Program-made: the position numbers and the translations under genes | From: an uncultured Roseobacter sp. | Lineage (GTDB): Bacteria > Pseudomonadota > Alphaproteobacteria > Rhodobacterales > Rhodobacteraceae | Assembly (NCBI RefSeq): GCF_947499265.1 | Contig: NZ_CANMNK010000008.1 | Coordinates: 124,001-188,000, forward strand | Direction of reading: 5' to 3' | DNA: 64,000 nucleotides | Notes under the pieces: generated by a model | Database searches by the model: none | What the model was told of the DNA's origin: nothing | Seen by the model: only the letters and a program-made list of their open reading frames with translations | Part shown: piece by piece, positions 25,700-34,755 of the stretch | Layout: the number at the start of each line of letters is the position of its first letter | Position numbering within the stretch: the stretch's first letter is position 1

Positions 25700-28023
25700 C
25701 CCGGCTGTTGCGCGCCTTTGCGATTGTTCTGATCTGGCTCGGGGTCCTCTGGGGGCAGGGGAGCTTTGCCCAGGATGCGGCGAGCGCAGATATCGCGCAA
25801 AACCTGCAGACCTGGGATGAGGTCGCCTCATTGGCCGAAGCCGCGATTGACCGGAATGTTGCCAGCAATGAGCGCTTTGAACGCCTGCGCGCTGAAATCG
25901 CCGAATACCGGGCTGACTTTACCGCAGGCACCAGGATCAATGCCGAACGTATTGCCACGCTGCGCGGGCAAATAGATGCCCTGGGACCTGTTCCCGAAAC
26001 AGGTGATGAACCCACCGATATCAGCTCGCGCCGCGCGCAGTTGGAAGAACAGCTCGAAATGCTTCAGGCGCCGGTGCGCGTGTCAGAGGAAGCGTTTCGC
26101 CGTGCTGATGGCCTGATCCGCGAGATCGATACCATCATCCGCGAGCGGCAGGCGGACCGATTGCTGTCGCTGGGTCCATCGCCGCTCAATCCCATACATT
26201 GGCCAAAAGCCATTGAGGATCTGTTCGGCATTCTGGGTGCCGTCGGTCAGGAAACCGCCAGCATCACCGACGCGGCACAGATGGGGCAGCTCAAAGGCAA
26301 CGCGCCGCTTGTGCTGTTCCTGCTGGCGCTGGCGCTGGCCCTGATCATTCGCGGTCGCGCCTGGGCGGGCATGGCCCTGAACACCCTGCGCCGCTGGGGG
26401 GGGCGTGGCTCTGGCGTCTGGCGCTTTCTGGTCTCCCTCCTGCGGATTTTCCTGCCGCTGACCGGTTTGCTGATCCTGACCCATGCGCTGCGGCTGACCG
26501 GTTTGATGGGCACCCGGATCGACCAAATTCTGGAGGCTTTGCCTGCCTTTGGTTTCGTCCTCCTGGGGTTTCGCTGGCTCGCCGAGCGGCTGTTTTCAAA
26601 GATCGACGAGGAGGCGCTGATCCCGCTCGCGCCCAGCAAGCGGACCGCCGCGCGGTTCTACATGCTGATCCTGTCCATCCTCTTTGTATCACGCGGTGTC
26701 TTTGAGCTTTTCCTTGGCTTCACCGAGGTGGATGCGGCTACAGATGCGGTTTTGACCTTTCCCATCGTGGTGCTGATCGGGATGACGCTGGCCTCCATTG
26801 GCAATCTCTTGCGCGGCTGGTCGGTGGACAGCGACCCGGACGCCGAGACCGCTCCCCGCGGTACTGGCCTCGCGCGGGTTGTCAGGCTGTTGGGCACCGC
26901 GCTCATCGTTGTTTCCGTGGTGTCGCCCCTTATGGCCGCCGTGGGTTATGCCGAGGCGGGCAACGCCTTGCTCTATCCGACCTTGGTCAGCCTGTTGATC
27001 CTGGGCTTTGTGCTCACGCTCCAGCGGTTTTCGGCGGACGTCTACGGCTTGATCACGGGCGAGGGCGACGGTGCGCGCGACGCCCTTGTCCCAGTGCTGG
27101 TGGGGTTTGCATTGGTGGTCGCCTCCTTGCCCTTGCTGGCACTGGCCTGGGGCGCGCGCGTGGCCGATCTCACCGAGGTCTGGGCCACGTTCAGCCGCGG
27201 TTTCCAGCTCGGCAACACGCGTATTTCACCCGGTGACTTCCTGACCTTTGCGGTCATCTTCGTTGCCGGATATTCCGTTACCCGACTGGTACAAAGCACC
27301 CTGCGCGTCAATGTTCTGCCCAAGACCAAGATCGATATCGGCGGGCAGAACGCGATTGTATCGGGCCTGGGATACGTCGGTATCTTTTTGGCCGCGATCC
27401 TGGCGATCACCGGCGCAGGCATTGATCTTTCGTCGCTGGCCATCGTTGCCGGTGCTTTATCCGTGGGCATCGGCTTTGGCTTGCAGACCATCGTGTCGAA
27501 TTTTGTCTCAGGTATCATCCTGCTGATCGAACGCCCGATATCGGAAGGCGATTGGATCGAAGTGGGCGGCCAGATGGGCTACGTGCGCGATATCTCCGTG
27601 CGCTCCACGCGGATCGAAACCTTTGACCGCACCGATGTCATCGTCCCCAACGCCGACCTCGTCTCGGGCACGGTCACCAACTACACGCGCGGCAACAAGG
27701 TCGGTCGCTTGATTGTATCTGTCGGTGTGGCCTATGGCACCGATACACGGCGGGTCGAGGGGATCTTGCGCGAGATTGCCGAGGACCAGCCCATGGTGCT
27801 GCGCAACCCGCCGCCGCTGATCCTGTTCAACAACTTCGGCGCGGATTCACTGGAGTTCGAAATCCGGGTGATCCTGCGGGATGTGAACTGGATCATGGCC
27901 GTGAAGAATGACATCAACCACGCCATTGCGAAACGGTTCAGCGACGAGGATATCGAGATACCATTCGCCCAGCGGGACGTTTGGCTGCGTAATCCCGAAA
28001 CACTGAAAGACGCCAAGTCATGA
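25696..28023 (+). CDS. DUF3772-containing mechanosensitive channel (MscS)
   Basis: A 775-aa MscS-family channel. It has a signal peptide (ending near QGSFAQDAAS), a periplasmic coiled region and DUF3772 up to about residue 180, many TM helices, then the MscS core: pore helix SVGIGFGLQTIVSNFVSGIILL, the beta domain PISEGDWIEVGGQMGYV, RSTRIETFDRTDVIVPN and a C-terminal domain with VSVGVAYGTD. Such large MscK/DUF3772 channels protect against hypo-osmotic shock. The start overlaps the cysK stop (ATGA) and its own stop overlaps the alaX start, so it is embedded in one transcript. Confidence 0.9.
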   Translation: MTRLLRAFAIVLIWLGVLWGQGSFAQDAASADIAQNLQTWDEVASLAEAAIDRNVASNERFERLRAEIAEYRADFTAGTRINAERIATLRGQIDALGPVPETGDEPTDISSRRAQLEEQLEMLQAPVRVSEEAFRRADGLIREIDTIIRERQADRLLSLGPSPLNPIHWPKAIEDLFGILGAVGQETASITDAAQMGQLKGNAPLVLFLLALALALIIRGRAWAGMALNTLRRWGGRGSGVWRFLVSLLRIFLPLTGLLILTHALRLTGLMGTRIDQILEALPAFGFVLLGFRWLAERLFSKIDEEALIPLAPSKRTAARFYMLILSILFVSRGVFELFLGFTEVDAATDAVLTFPIVVLIGMTLASIGNLLRGWSVDSDPDAETAPRGTGLARVVRLLGTALIVVSVVSPLMAAVGYAEAGNALLYPTLVSLLILGFVLTLQRFSADVYGLITGEGDGARDALVPVLVGFALVVASLPLLALAWGARVADLTEVWATFSRGFQLGNTRISPGDFLTFAVIFVAGYSVTRLVQSTLRVNVLPKTKIDIGGQNAIVSGLGYVGIFLAAILAITGAGIDLSSLAIVAGALSVGIGFGLQTIVSNFVSGIILLIERPISEGDWIEVGGQMGYVRDISVRSTRIETFDRTDVIVPNADLVSGTVTNYTRGNKVGRLIVSVGVAYGTDTRRVEGILREIAEDQPMVLRNPPPLILFNNFGADSLEFEIRVILRDVNWIMAVKNDINHAIAKRFSDEDIEIPFAQRDVWLRNPETLKDAKS

Positions 28024-28739
28024 CGCAGATGCTGTTTCGCGAAGACGCTTATGCGCAGGAAGCTGCAGCATCGGTGGTAGGTCACACCGAGGAGGGCGGT
28101 ATCGTGCTGGACCGCACGGTGTTCTATCCAGCGGGTGGCGGACAGCCCGGCGATAGCGGCATTCTGACATGGCAGGATCACGCCTTGACCGTCGCGACCA
28201 CTGTCAAGGGCCCTGCCGACACGATCGTGCTGGTGCCCGCGGACGCCGAGGTCTTGCCCGCGATTGGGCAAGAGATTGCCCAGAGGTTGGATTGGGACCG
28301 GCGGCACCGTCACATGCGCGTGCATACTGCGCTGCACCTGTTATCTGTGGCGATCCCCTTCGGTGTGACCGGTGGTGCCATCAGCGCGCAGCATGGGCGG
28401 CTTGATTTCAACATGGCCGATCCGCTCGACGACAAGGACGCGGTTGAAAAGACGCTCAACGACATGGTGGCCACCGATGCGCGGGTTTGCGAAAGCTGGA
28501 TCACGGAAGCGGAGTTGGATGCGCAACCTGATCTTGTCAAAACCATGTCCGTGCAGCCGCCGCGCGGTGCCGGGCGTATCCGGCTCATTCGGATTGGGGA
28601 CGAAGCAACGCCACTGGATCTGCAACCTTGCGGCGGCACGCATGTGGCGCGCCTGGGCGAGATCGGTGCGGTGAGGCTCGGCAAGACCGAGAAAAAGGGA
28701 CGCATGAACCGGCGCGTCTATCTGCACCTCGACGGTTAA
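28020..28739 (+). CDS. alaX: Alanyl-tRNA editing protein AlaX
   Basis: A 239-aa free-standing editing domain of the AlaX-M type, which removes serine or glycine mischarged on tRNA-Ala. It shows the start FREDAYAQEAAASVVGH, the RTVFYPAGGGQPGDSG segment, the zinc ligands in HMRVHTALHLL and the second set in CGGTHVARLGEIG. It overlaps the MscS stop (ATGA) and ends 70 bp before tRNA-Ser(GGA). Serine mischarging is its likely target; it is not an AlaRS, which is much longer. Confidence 0.92.
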   Translation: MTQMLFREDAYAQEAAASVVGHTEEGGIVLDRTVFYPAGGGQPGDSGILTWQDHALTVATTVKGPADTIVLVPADAEVLPAIGQEIAQRLDWDRRHRHMRVHTALHLLSVAIPFGVTGGAISAQHGRLDFNMADPLDDKDAVEKTLNDMVATDARVCESWITEAELDAQPDLVKTMSVQPPRGAGRIRLIRIGDEATPLDLQPCGGTHVARLGEIGAVRLGKTEKKGRMNRRVYLHLDG

Positions 28740-28809
28740 ATCGGGGATCGCATGATTAACGATTTTGCCCCTTGCGCATCCGGTTGCAGGCGCGCTACAC
28801 CGCCGCAAC

Positions 28810-28899
28810 GGAGCGGTGGCCGAGTGGTCGAAGGCGCACGCCTGGAAAGTGTGTAGGCGGGAGACCGTCTCCAGGGTTCGAATCCCTGTCGCTCCGCCA
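28810..28899 (+). tRNA. tRNA-Ser (anticodon GGA)
   Basis: A 90-nt tRNA with a long variable arm as expected for serine. The acceptor GGAGCGG (28810-28816) pairs with TCGCTCC (28889-28895, one G-U), followed by discriminator G and encoded CCA (28897-28899). The anticodon loop CTGGAAA (28842-28848) carries GGA at 28844-28846. GGTTCGAATCC forms the T-arm. It marks the left edge of a probable integrated element: an integrase remnant begins 150 bp downstream. Confidence 0.97.
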
Positions 28900-28980
28900 C
28901 TACCACGTTTTCCCGAATTTAGATGTGCTACCTTGGGCGGCTTTTTCTTTGTTTGATAAGCGGTTGCGCTGTTTCATCAT

Positions 28981-29024
28981 TTCCTTGAGTTTCTTTCGAT
29001 GGTGTCTATATTCTTTCCTTGAGT
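28981..29024 (+). repeat. Short direct repeat upstream of integrase remnant
   Basis: TTCCTTGAGT occurs at 28981-28990 and again at 29015-29024, 34 bp apart, in the AT-rich stretch between tRNA-Ser and the integrase remnant. Arm-type or excisionase sites often look like this, but the repeat is only 10 bp. Confidence 0.35.
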
Positions 29025-29048
29025 GGTAGAGAATGTGGTATTTTAGGA

Positions 29049-29309
29049 ATGGCCCTGTCCGGCAAGCTGACAAAGAAACTGGTCGAAAACCTTGGCCCCG
29101 GGCGGCATGGCGACGGGAACGGCCTTTACCTTGTGGTCGATCCGTCTGGTGCGCGGCGCTGGGTTCTGCGGGTGGTGGTCAAGGGCCAGAAGAACAAGAA
29201 GGGCGCGCCGCTGCGGACGGACTTTGGTTTGGGGGGTGCGGATATCGTCACGATCAATCAAGCGCGTGAACGGGCGCTTGAGTATCGACGTTTATCAGGC
29301 CATCGCTGA
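29049..29309 (+). pseudogene. Truncated tyrosine integrase, N-terminus only
   Basis: Eighty-odd codons matching the N-terminal DUF4102-type arm-binding domain of P4-like tyrosine integrases: MALSGKLTKKLVENLGPGRH, NGLYLVVDPSGARRWVLRV and TINQARERALEYRR. The matching stops at about 29290, after which LSGHR and a stop follow, and no catalytic Arg/His/Tyr domain is present. Full-length relatives are about 400 aa. The same DNA then continues in another frame as the 3' part of a different gene, so a deletion joined the two. Its position just after tRNA-Ser fits an element that used the tRNA as attachment site. Confidence 0.85.
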
Positions 29310-29661
29310 CGGTGTGAGCGCCGGCGCAGATGCTGACGAAGCGAATGCAACCGCATTGAAAGCCGGTTTGGGTGAAGTCGTCGCGCAGGCACAGGCGCTG
29401 TTCGGCAGCAGCTATGTCGACATCCCGGACGATGACGCGCGCGAGGGAATTCTGCGCACATTCCAGAATGAAGGCTTCTTCCAGGGCGTCCGCTGGGCGG
29501 CCTACTTCGGCATCTACAACAACCCCGATGTCTGGCTGAAGTTTGGCTATCAGGGCTCGTCTGTGGAGCACGGTGACTACATCGACCGCGGGTTCTCCGA
29601 CATCACGTTTGTTCCCGAGGGGCCGACCCTCGAGGAGCGCATGGCGCAGGTCAAAGGGTAG
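29283..29661 (+). pseudogene. 5'-truncated gene, likely GMC oxidoreductase partner
   Basis: About 125 codons (from VYQAIADGVSAGADADEAN to RMAQVKG) form a coherent C-terminal part of a small protein with no start of its own, fused in frame to out-of-frame integrase sequence. It contains AREGILRTFQNEGFFQGVRW and YFGIYNNPDVWLKFGYQGSS. Position 12 bp before the GMC oxidoreductase resembles the small gamma/subunit-3 partner of gluconate-type dehydrogenases, which usually carry a Tat or Sec signal now lost. A GTG at 29310 could permit a shortened product, but no ribosome binding site supports it. The family assignment is inference. Confidence 0.65.
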
Positions 29662-29673
29662 GGGGCACAGAAG

Positions 29674-31251
29674 ATGGCTACATTCGATCTGAATGACGAA
29701 GGCGTTGTTGTCATTGTCGGCTCAGGCGCCGGCGGCGGCACGGTCGCAAATGAACTGGCGCAGAAGGGGATCAAATCGGTAGTGCTTGAGGCCGGTCCGC
29801 GTTTTGACTCCAGCGATATGGTCAATGACGAGTGGGGGGCGTTCCAGAAACTCTCCTGGCTCGACAAGCGGTATTCTGCAGGGGGATGGCATGGTGCGGT
29901 CAACCACCAGAACCTGCCAGCCTGGATTGTAAAGGGCTATGGGGGCTCGACCGTTCACTGGGCCGGCGTCGCGCTGCGCTTCAAGGAGTACGAGTTCAAA
30001 ACCCGCTCAACCTACGGCGAGATTGCCGACGCCAACATCGAAGACTGGCCTGTGTCCCTGGAGGAGATGACGCCTTACTATGAGAAGGCCGAGATCAAGA
30101 TGGGTGTCACCGGCAAGACCACTGGCATGCCGCATCTGCCCTGGAACAACGGCTTCCGCGTGTTGGCGGAAGGGTGCCGCCGGACCGGGCGTACGGACTA
30201 CGATTCCGGACCGATGGCGATTAATTCGATTGAGCGCGACGGGCGGCCAGCCTGTCAGCAAATTGGGTTCTGCATGCAGGGCTGCGCCATTGGTGCAAAA
30301 TGGTCCACCATGGTCACCGAGCTGCCGCAAGCCGAAGACACGGAGTATTGCGAGATCCGGACGGGTGCCATGGCCTTGAAGGTCGAACACGATGACAGCG
30401 GCAAGGTCACGGGTGTGCTTTACGCAGATGCGGAGGGCAACCAACAGCTGCAAAAGGCGCGCGTGGTCTGTGTGGCGGGCAACTCGATTGAAAGCCCCCG
30501 GCTTTTGCTCAACTCCGCATCCGCGATGTTCCCCGACGGTCTGGCGAACTCCTCTGGCCAGGTCGGTAAGAACTACATGGTGCACACCACCGGTGGCGTC
30601 TATGCCGCGATGCCCGAACCGGTCCACATGTTTCGAGGCACTTCGGTGGCGGGGATCGTCGGCGACGATGTCTATCACGATCCGTCGCGGGGCTTCTCCG
30701 GCGGGTTCTATCTGGAGTTTCTCTCGCTCGGGCTACCCTTCATGGCCGCCTTCATGGAGCCTGGCAACACGGGCTGGGGCAAGAGCGTCGCGCAGGGTCT
30801 GGAGCAGTACGACCACATGTCGGGCGTCTGGGTGCTGGGCGAAGATCTGGCGCAAGATCAAAACGGCGTGACGCTGCATGACAGCGAGGTCGATCAATAT
30901 GGCCTGGCCGTACCTGTCGTCGCCAAGACGCCGCACATCAACGACGTCAACATGACGAACTACATGTTCGAGACCTCGGCGCAGATCTATGAGGCCGTCG
31001 GCGCGACTGATGTCTATGAACTGCCCGCCTATCCGGCCTCTCACAACATGGGGACAAACCGGATGCATGCGGAAGCCTCGAAAGGCGTCGTGAATGCCTT
31101 TGGCCAATCCCATGACATCGCGAACCTGTTTGTCTCGGACGGCAGCCAATTCACCTCATCGGGGGCCTGCAATCCCACGCTGACGATCGTGGCGCTTGCC
31201 ATCCGTCAGGCGGAGTACATCGCCCAGGAGATGAACGCCCAAAACATATAG
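29674..31251 (+). CDS. GMC family FAD-dependent oxidoreductase
   Basis: A 525-aa flavoprotein of the GMC family, gluconate/sorbitol-dehydrogenase-like branch. It has the FAD loop VVVIVGSGAGGGTVANELA (about 11-29), GYGGSTVHWAGVALRF, a Cys-containing CMQGCAIGAK segment, and the C-terminal catalytic His/Asn region in PASHNMGTNRMH and GACNPTLTIVALAIRQAEY. This branch oxidises sugars, polyols or alcohols and usually works with a small subunit and cytochrome. The upstream partner is truncated; no cytochrome is in view. No Tat signal is seen. Confidence 0.87.
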   Translation: MATFDLNDEGVVVIVGSGAGGGTVANELAQKGIKSVVLEAGPRFDSSDMVNDEWGAFQKLSWLDKRYSAGGWHGAVNHQNLPAWIVKGYGGSTVHWAGVALRFKEYEFKTRSTYGEIADANIEDWPVSLEEMTPYYEKAEIKMGVTGKTTGMPHLPWNNGFRVLAEGCRRTGRTDYDSGPMAINSIERDGRPACQQIGFCMQGCAIGAKWSTMVTELPQAEDTEYCEIRTGAMALKVEHDDSGKVTGVLYADAEGNQQLQKARVVCVAGNSIESPRLLLNSASAMFPDGLANSSGQVGKNYMVHTTGGVYAAMPEPVHMFRGTSVAGIVGDDVYHDPSRGFSGGFYLEFLSLGLPFMAAFMEPGNTGWGKSVAQGLEQYDHMSGVWVLGEDLAQDQNGVTLHDSEVDQYGLAVPVVAKTPHINDVNMTNYMFETSAQIYEAVGATDVYELPAYPASHNMGTNRMHAEASKGVVNAFGQSHDIANLFVSDGSQFTSSGACNPTLTIVALAIRQAEYIAQEMNAQNI

Positions 31252-31338
31252 GATTCCGGGCCTCCCTGAGCGCGGTTCGGTCTTCGGGTCGGGCCGTGCT
31301 TGGAGGCCAGACACACTCACCAACACACGGAGGACATC

Positions 31339-31935
31339 ATGATCACAGAACTCTCGAAGCTGACTTGCGCTGCTCTTATGGCGGCGAGCATCCCACTTGC
31401 GGCCCAGGCCGAACTGCCGGGCATGCGCGGCACCCAACATATCGGCATCACGGTCCCGAACGTGGATGAGGCGGTCGACTTCCTCGTCGACGTCATGGGG
31501 TGCGAAGCCTTCTTCTCGTTCGGGCCTTTTGGTCCCTTCGATGATGACTGGATGACGAAGAACCTCAACGTCAACCCGCGTGCTGTCATCGAAGTTATCA
31601 CGATGGTGCGCTGTGGGAATGGCCCCGCGCTGGAAGTGTTCCAGTATACCTCGCCGGACCAGGACGCCAATCCGCCTAAGAACAGCGATATCGGGGGCTA
31701 TCACATCGCCTTCTATGTCGACGACATCAATGTGGCGACCGATTACCTGATCGAGAACGGTGTGCAGGTTCTTGAGCGGCCCCACCCGTTAACCGGCACC
31801 GGCCTTGAAGGCATGGAGTGGGTCTATTTCCTCGCACCCTGGGGCATGCAGATGGAAATCGTCAGCGCGCCGGACGGCATCATCGACGAGAGGGAAAACA
31901 ACCGCAGCTTCTGGGATCCGAAGTCGGATTCCTGA
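31339..31935 (+). CDS. Secreted VOC family protein
   Basis: A 198-aa glyoxalase/bleomycin-resistance/dioxygenase-fold (VOC) protein with a signal peptide (TCAALMAASIPLAAQAELPG), which is unusual for a fold normally found in the cytoplasm. The VOC repeats begin HIGITVPNVDEAVDFLVDVMGCE and GYHIAFYVDDINVATDYLIENG, with the ending WGMQMEIV. Metal ligands look like the two His/Glu sets of the family. ATG 31339 follows GGAGGACATC. It sits between the GMC and HupE-like genes, 87 bp after the former; the substrate is unknown. Confidence 0.82.
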   Translation: MITELSKLTCAALMAASIPLAAQAELPGMRGTQHIGITVPNVDEAVDFLVDVMGCEAFFSFGPFGPFDDDWMTKNLNVNPRAVIEVITMVRCGNGPALEVFQYTSPDQDANPPKNSDIGGYHIAFYVDDINVATDYLIENGVQVLERPHPLTGTGLEGMEWVYFLAPWGMQMEIVSAPDGIIDERENNRSFWDPKSDS

Positions 31936-31991
31936 AACGGCGCTTCTGCTCGGCTCTCCCTAGCCGGGCAGACCACTCAGAGAGGCGAGGC

Positions 31992-33239
31992 ATGCGTATT
32001 CTAAACAGATCTGCTTGCGCGCTGCTGGTCATTGTTTCGGCCGCGTGCCTTCAAGTGATCCCAGACCGCGCTGCGGCGCATTTCAGCTACTCCGATCCCC
32101 GCGTCGTCCATATCATCGAGACCGAGGCGGGCGAGGTGGCGATCCTAATGCGGATGCCTGCGCCTCTCGCGCTCTTGCCCGGAGATTGGCAAGGTGCCGC
32201 GGACAACCGTTTGCCGCCCTTCGGCGCGCGCGTCGGAGACCAGATTGTGCTCGACCCGCGGACATTGCGCACCGAGGAGGCCGCCCTTCACCAGCTCTTA
32301 TCGGAGGGGCTGACCATCTGGATCGACGGATCAAACCAAAGCGCCACAATCGGTCGGACCAAACTCTGGCATGATGCGGACCGTCCGACATTCGGCACTG
32401 CGAAATCCGCGTCAAAGACCTTGGACAGAGAGGCGCCGTCAACGCTCCTGCCATATTTCGACACGACCCTTGATGTCGAGTTCCTCATCGCCGACGGCAG
32501 TCTGACATCACCGCTCCGCATCACTTCCGATCTGGGACGGAATTTTCAGGTGATGGAGCAGTTCGGCACGGTCGTGAAACTGCATCGCGACAGCGGGACG
32601 GAAACCCGTGCGATGATCGGTGTCTTGGACGCCGAATTCGACGGCGTAGTGACGCCGCTGCAGCGCCTCGTTTCCATCGCGTGGATCGGGGCGGAGCACA
32701 TTTATTTGGGCTTTGACCACCTTGCGATGATCCTCCTGATTGCTATTGCCGCAATCAGCTGGCGACAGGCCCTGCTGTGGGCCTCCGCGTTCACAGTCGG
32801 CCATGTAGTGACACTCGCCGCGGGCCTCTATGGCTACGCGCCGCAAGCCGCCTGGTTCATTCCCGCCATCGAGTTGCTGATCGTGTCATCCATCGTTGCA
32901 GCTGGCATCGCCATCGTCTTGAGACTGCCCCACGTTATGAACTGGCCAGCGCTTTTTGTGGTTGGCCTGATCCATGGGTATGGCTTTGCGGCGGCGGCCT
33001 CGGTGGCGCTCTTTGCAGGCGACATCGATGCTCCAGCTCTTTTAGCCTTCGCTGTTGGCCTCGAACTCTGCAAGCTTGTCGTCTATCTCGTCCTCCTTCC
33101 GATCATCATTTTGCTCGACCGGCTGGTCAAATCGAACGGGCTGCGCTGGCGCATGCCTGTGGCCCTTGTTCTCGCAGGTGCCGCCAGCGTTTCGGTCCTT
33201 CAACAACTCATGCAGGTTACCGGCTTCTCGGTCGCCTGA
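31992..33239 (+). CDS. HupE/UreJ-like membrane protein
   Basis: A 415-aa protein with a signal peptide (ACALLVIVSAACLQVI), a periplasmic N-terminal half (about residues 30-215) and a C-terminal 6-7 TM HupE/UreJ-like half. The membrane half has WIGAEHIYLGFDHLAMILL, which carries the His/Asp motif common to this family, and HGYGFAAAASV. HupE/UreJ proteins are thought to be nickel or other metal permeases. The GMC-VOC-HupE set is same-strand with short gaps. ATG 31992 follows AGAGGCGAGG. Confidence 0.8.
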   Translation: MRILNRSACALLVIVSAACLQVIPDRAAAHFSYSDPRVVHIIETEAGEVAILMRMPAPLALLPGDWQGAADNRLPPFGARVGDQIVLDPRTLRTEEAALHQLLSEGLTIWIDGSNQSATIGRTKLWHDADRPTFGTAKSASKTLDREAPSTLLPYFDTTLDVEFLIADGSLTSPLRITSDLGRNFQVMEQFGTVVKLHRDSGTETRAMIGVLDAEFDGVVTPLQRLVSIAWIGAEHIYLGFDHLAMILLIAIAAISWRQALLWASAFTVGHVVTLAAGLYGYAPQAAWFIPAIELLIVSSIVAAGIAIVLRLPHVMNWPALFVVGLIHGYGFAAAASVALFAGDIDAPALLAFAVGLELCKLVVYLVLLPIIILLDRLVKSNGLRWRMPVALVLAGAASVSVLQQLMQVTGFSVA

Positions 33240-33257
33240 CGTAACAAGGAGCATCTC

Positions 33258-34652
33258 ATGTCCGACCAGAACTACGATATGATCGTCATTGGGGCCGGGC
33301 CCGGCGGCTATGTTGCCGCCATACGGGGCGCGCAACTGGGCCTGAATGTCGCCTGTATCGAGCGGGAGCACCTTGGCGGCATCTGCCTCAATTGGGGCTG
33401 TATTACGACCAAAGCCATGCTGCGCTCTGCCGAGGTGCTGCATCTTGCCCAGAGGGGCAAGGACTTTGGGGTGAACATCGACGCCCCGACGCCTGATCTG
33501 GAGGCCATCGTCAAACGCTCCCGCGCTGTGGCGAAACAACTCTCCAATGGCGTGGGGTATCTATTTCGCAAGAACAAGGTGACCAGTATTATGGGCCAGG
33601 CCCGTCTGGCCGGGAAAGGCAAAGTCGTTGTGACTACGGACGATGGGGAGCAGGTGCTGCACTCAGCCAGCATCATTGTGGCCACCGGAGCGCGCGCCCG
33701 GCAACTGCCCGATCTGGAGAGCGACGGGAAACGCGTTTGGGCCTACAAGCACGCGCTGCAGCCGCCCCATGAACCCAAAAAACTTCTGGTCATCGGATCA
33801 GGGGCCATCGGGATCGAGTTCGCCAGTTTCTACAATGGCATCGGCGCCGACGTGACGGTGGTTGAGGTGATGGAGCGCCTCCTTCCGGTTGAGGACGCCG
33901 AGATCGCGGCGTTTGCCAAGAAGGCGTTTGAGAGGCGGGGGATGACGATATTGGAAGGCGCCAAGGTTGCCCGGCTAGACCGCCACGACGATAAGGTCGT
34001 CGTCCACATCGAGACACCAGACGGTATCACCGCAGAGGAATTCGATACTGTCATCTCTGCCGTGGGGATCGTCGGCAATGTCGAGGGGCTGGGTCTGAGC
34101 GGAGCGGGTGTGAAGGTAGACCGCAGCCACATCATGACCGATCCCTATTGCCGGACCGGCGTGGAGGGTCTCTATGCCATCGGGGATGTCGTGGCCGGCC
34201 CCTGGCTGGCCCATAAGGCGAGCCATGAAGGTGTGATGGTGGCCGAAATGATTGCCGGTCGAGAAGGTCATCCCGTGAAACCAGAGACCATCGCCAGCTG
34301 CACCTATTGCAACCCTCAGATCGCCAGCGTGGGCCTGACGGAGGCGCAAGCAAAAGCAGCCGGATATGAGGTCCGTGTGGGCCGCTTCCCTTTTCAGGCC
34401 AATGGCAAGGCCATCGCGCTCGGCGACTCTCAAGGCCTGATCAAGACCGTGTTCGATGCTCAAACCGACGCGCTTCTGGGCGCACATATGGTCGGCGCAG
34501 AGGTTACGGAACTCATTCAAGGGTATGTCATCGGGCAAAAGCTTGAGACGACTGGCCAGGATCTGATGGAGACCGTCTTTCCCCATCCCACCTTGAGCGA
34601 GATGATGCATGAAAGCGTGCTCGATGCCTATGACCGGGTGATCCACTACTGA
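33258..34652 (+). CDS. lpdA: Dihydrolipoyl dehydrogenase
   Basis: A 464-aa FAD enzyme (E3) that reoxidises the lipoyl arm of 2-oxoacid or acetoin dehydrogenase complexes with NAD+. It has YDMIVIGAGPGGYVAAIRGAQLG, the redox pair in GGICLNWGCITTKAML (where most relatives have P before the S/T-K), NAD-binding VIGSGAIGIEFASFY and the C-terminal active site His-Glu in HPTLSEMMHESV. It has no lipoyl domain. It lies 18 bp after the HupE-like gene and 103 bp before a butanediol dehydrogenase, an order typical of acetoin loci, but no E1 or E2 gene is nearby. Confidence 0.93.
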   Translation: MSDQNYDMIVIGAGPGGYVAAIRGAQLGLNVACIEREHLGGICLNWGCITTKAMLRSAEVLHLAQRGKDFGVNIDAPTPDLEAIVKRSRAVAKQLSNGVGYLFRKNKVTSIMGQARLAGKGKVVVTTDDGEQVLHSASIIVATGARARQLPDLESDGKRVWAYKHALQPPHEPKKLLVIGSGAIGIEFASFYNGIGADVTVVEVMERLLPVEDAEIAAFAKKAFERRGMTILEGAKVARLDRHDDKVVVHIETPDGITAEEFDTVISAVGIVGNVEGLGLSGAGVKVDRSHIMTDPYCRTGVEGLYAIGDVVAGPWLAHKASHEGVMVAEMIAGREGHPVKPETIASCTYCNPQIASVGLTEAQAKAAGYEVRVGRFPFQANGKAIALGDSQGLIKTVFDAQTDALLGAHMVGAEVTELIQGYVIGQKLETTGQDLMETVFPHPTLSEMMHESVLDAYDRVIHY

Positions 34653-34755
34653 TCGGGATCAATGCAGGACCGGGGCGGCCTGTCATAAACGCTCCCAAAC
34701 ACCAAGTACGACCACTTTCCAAAGCAAATCTAAGCAGCAACGAAAGGAGCGACTG

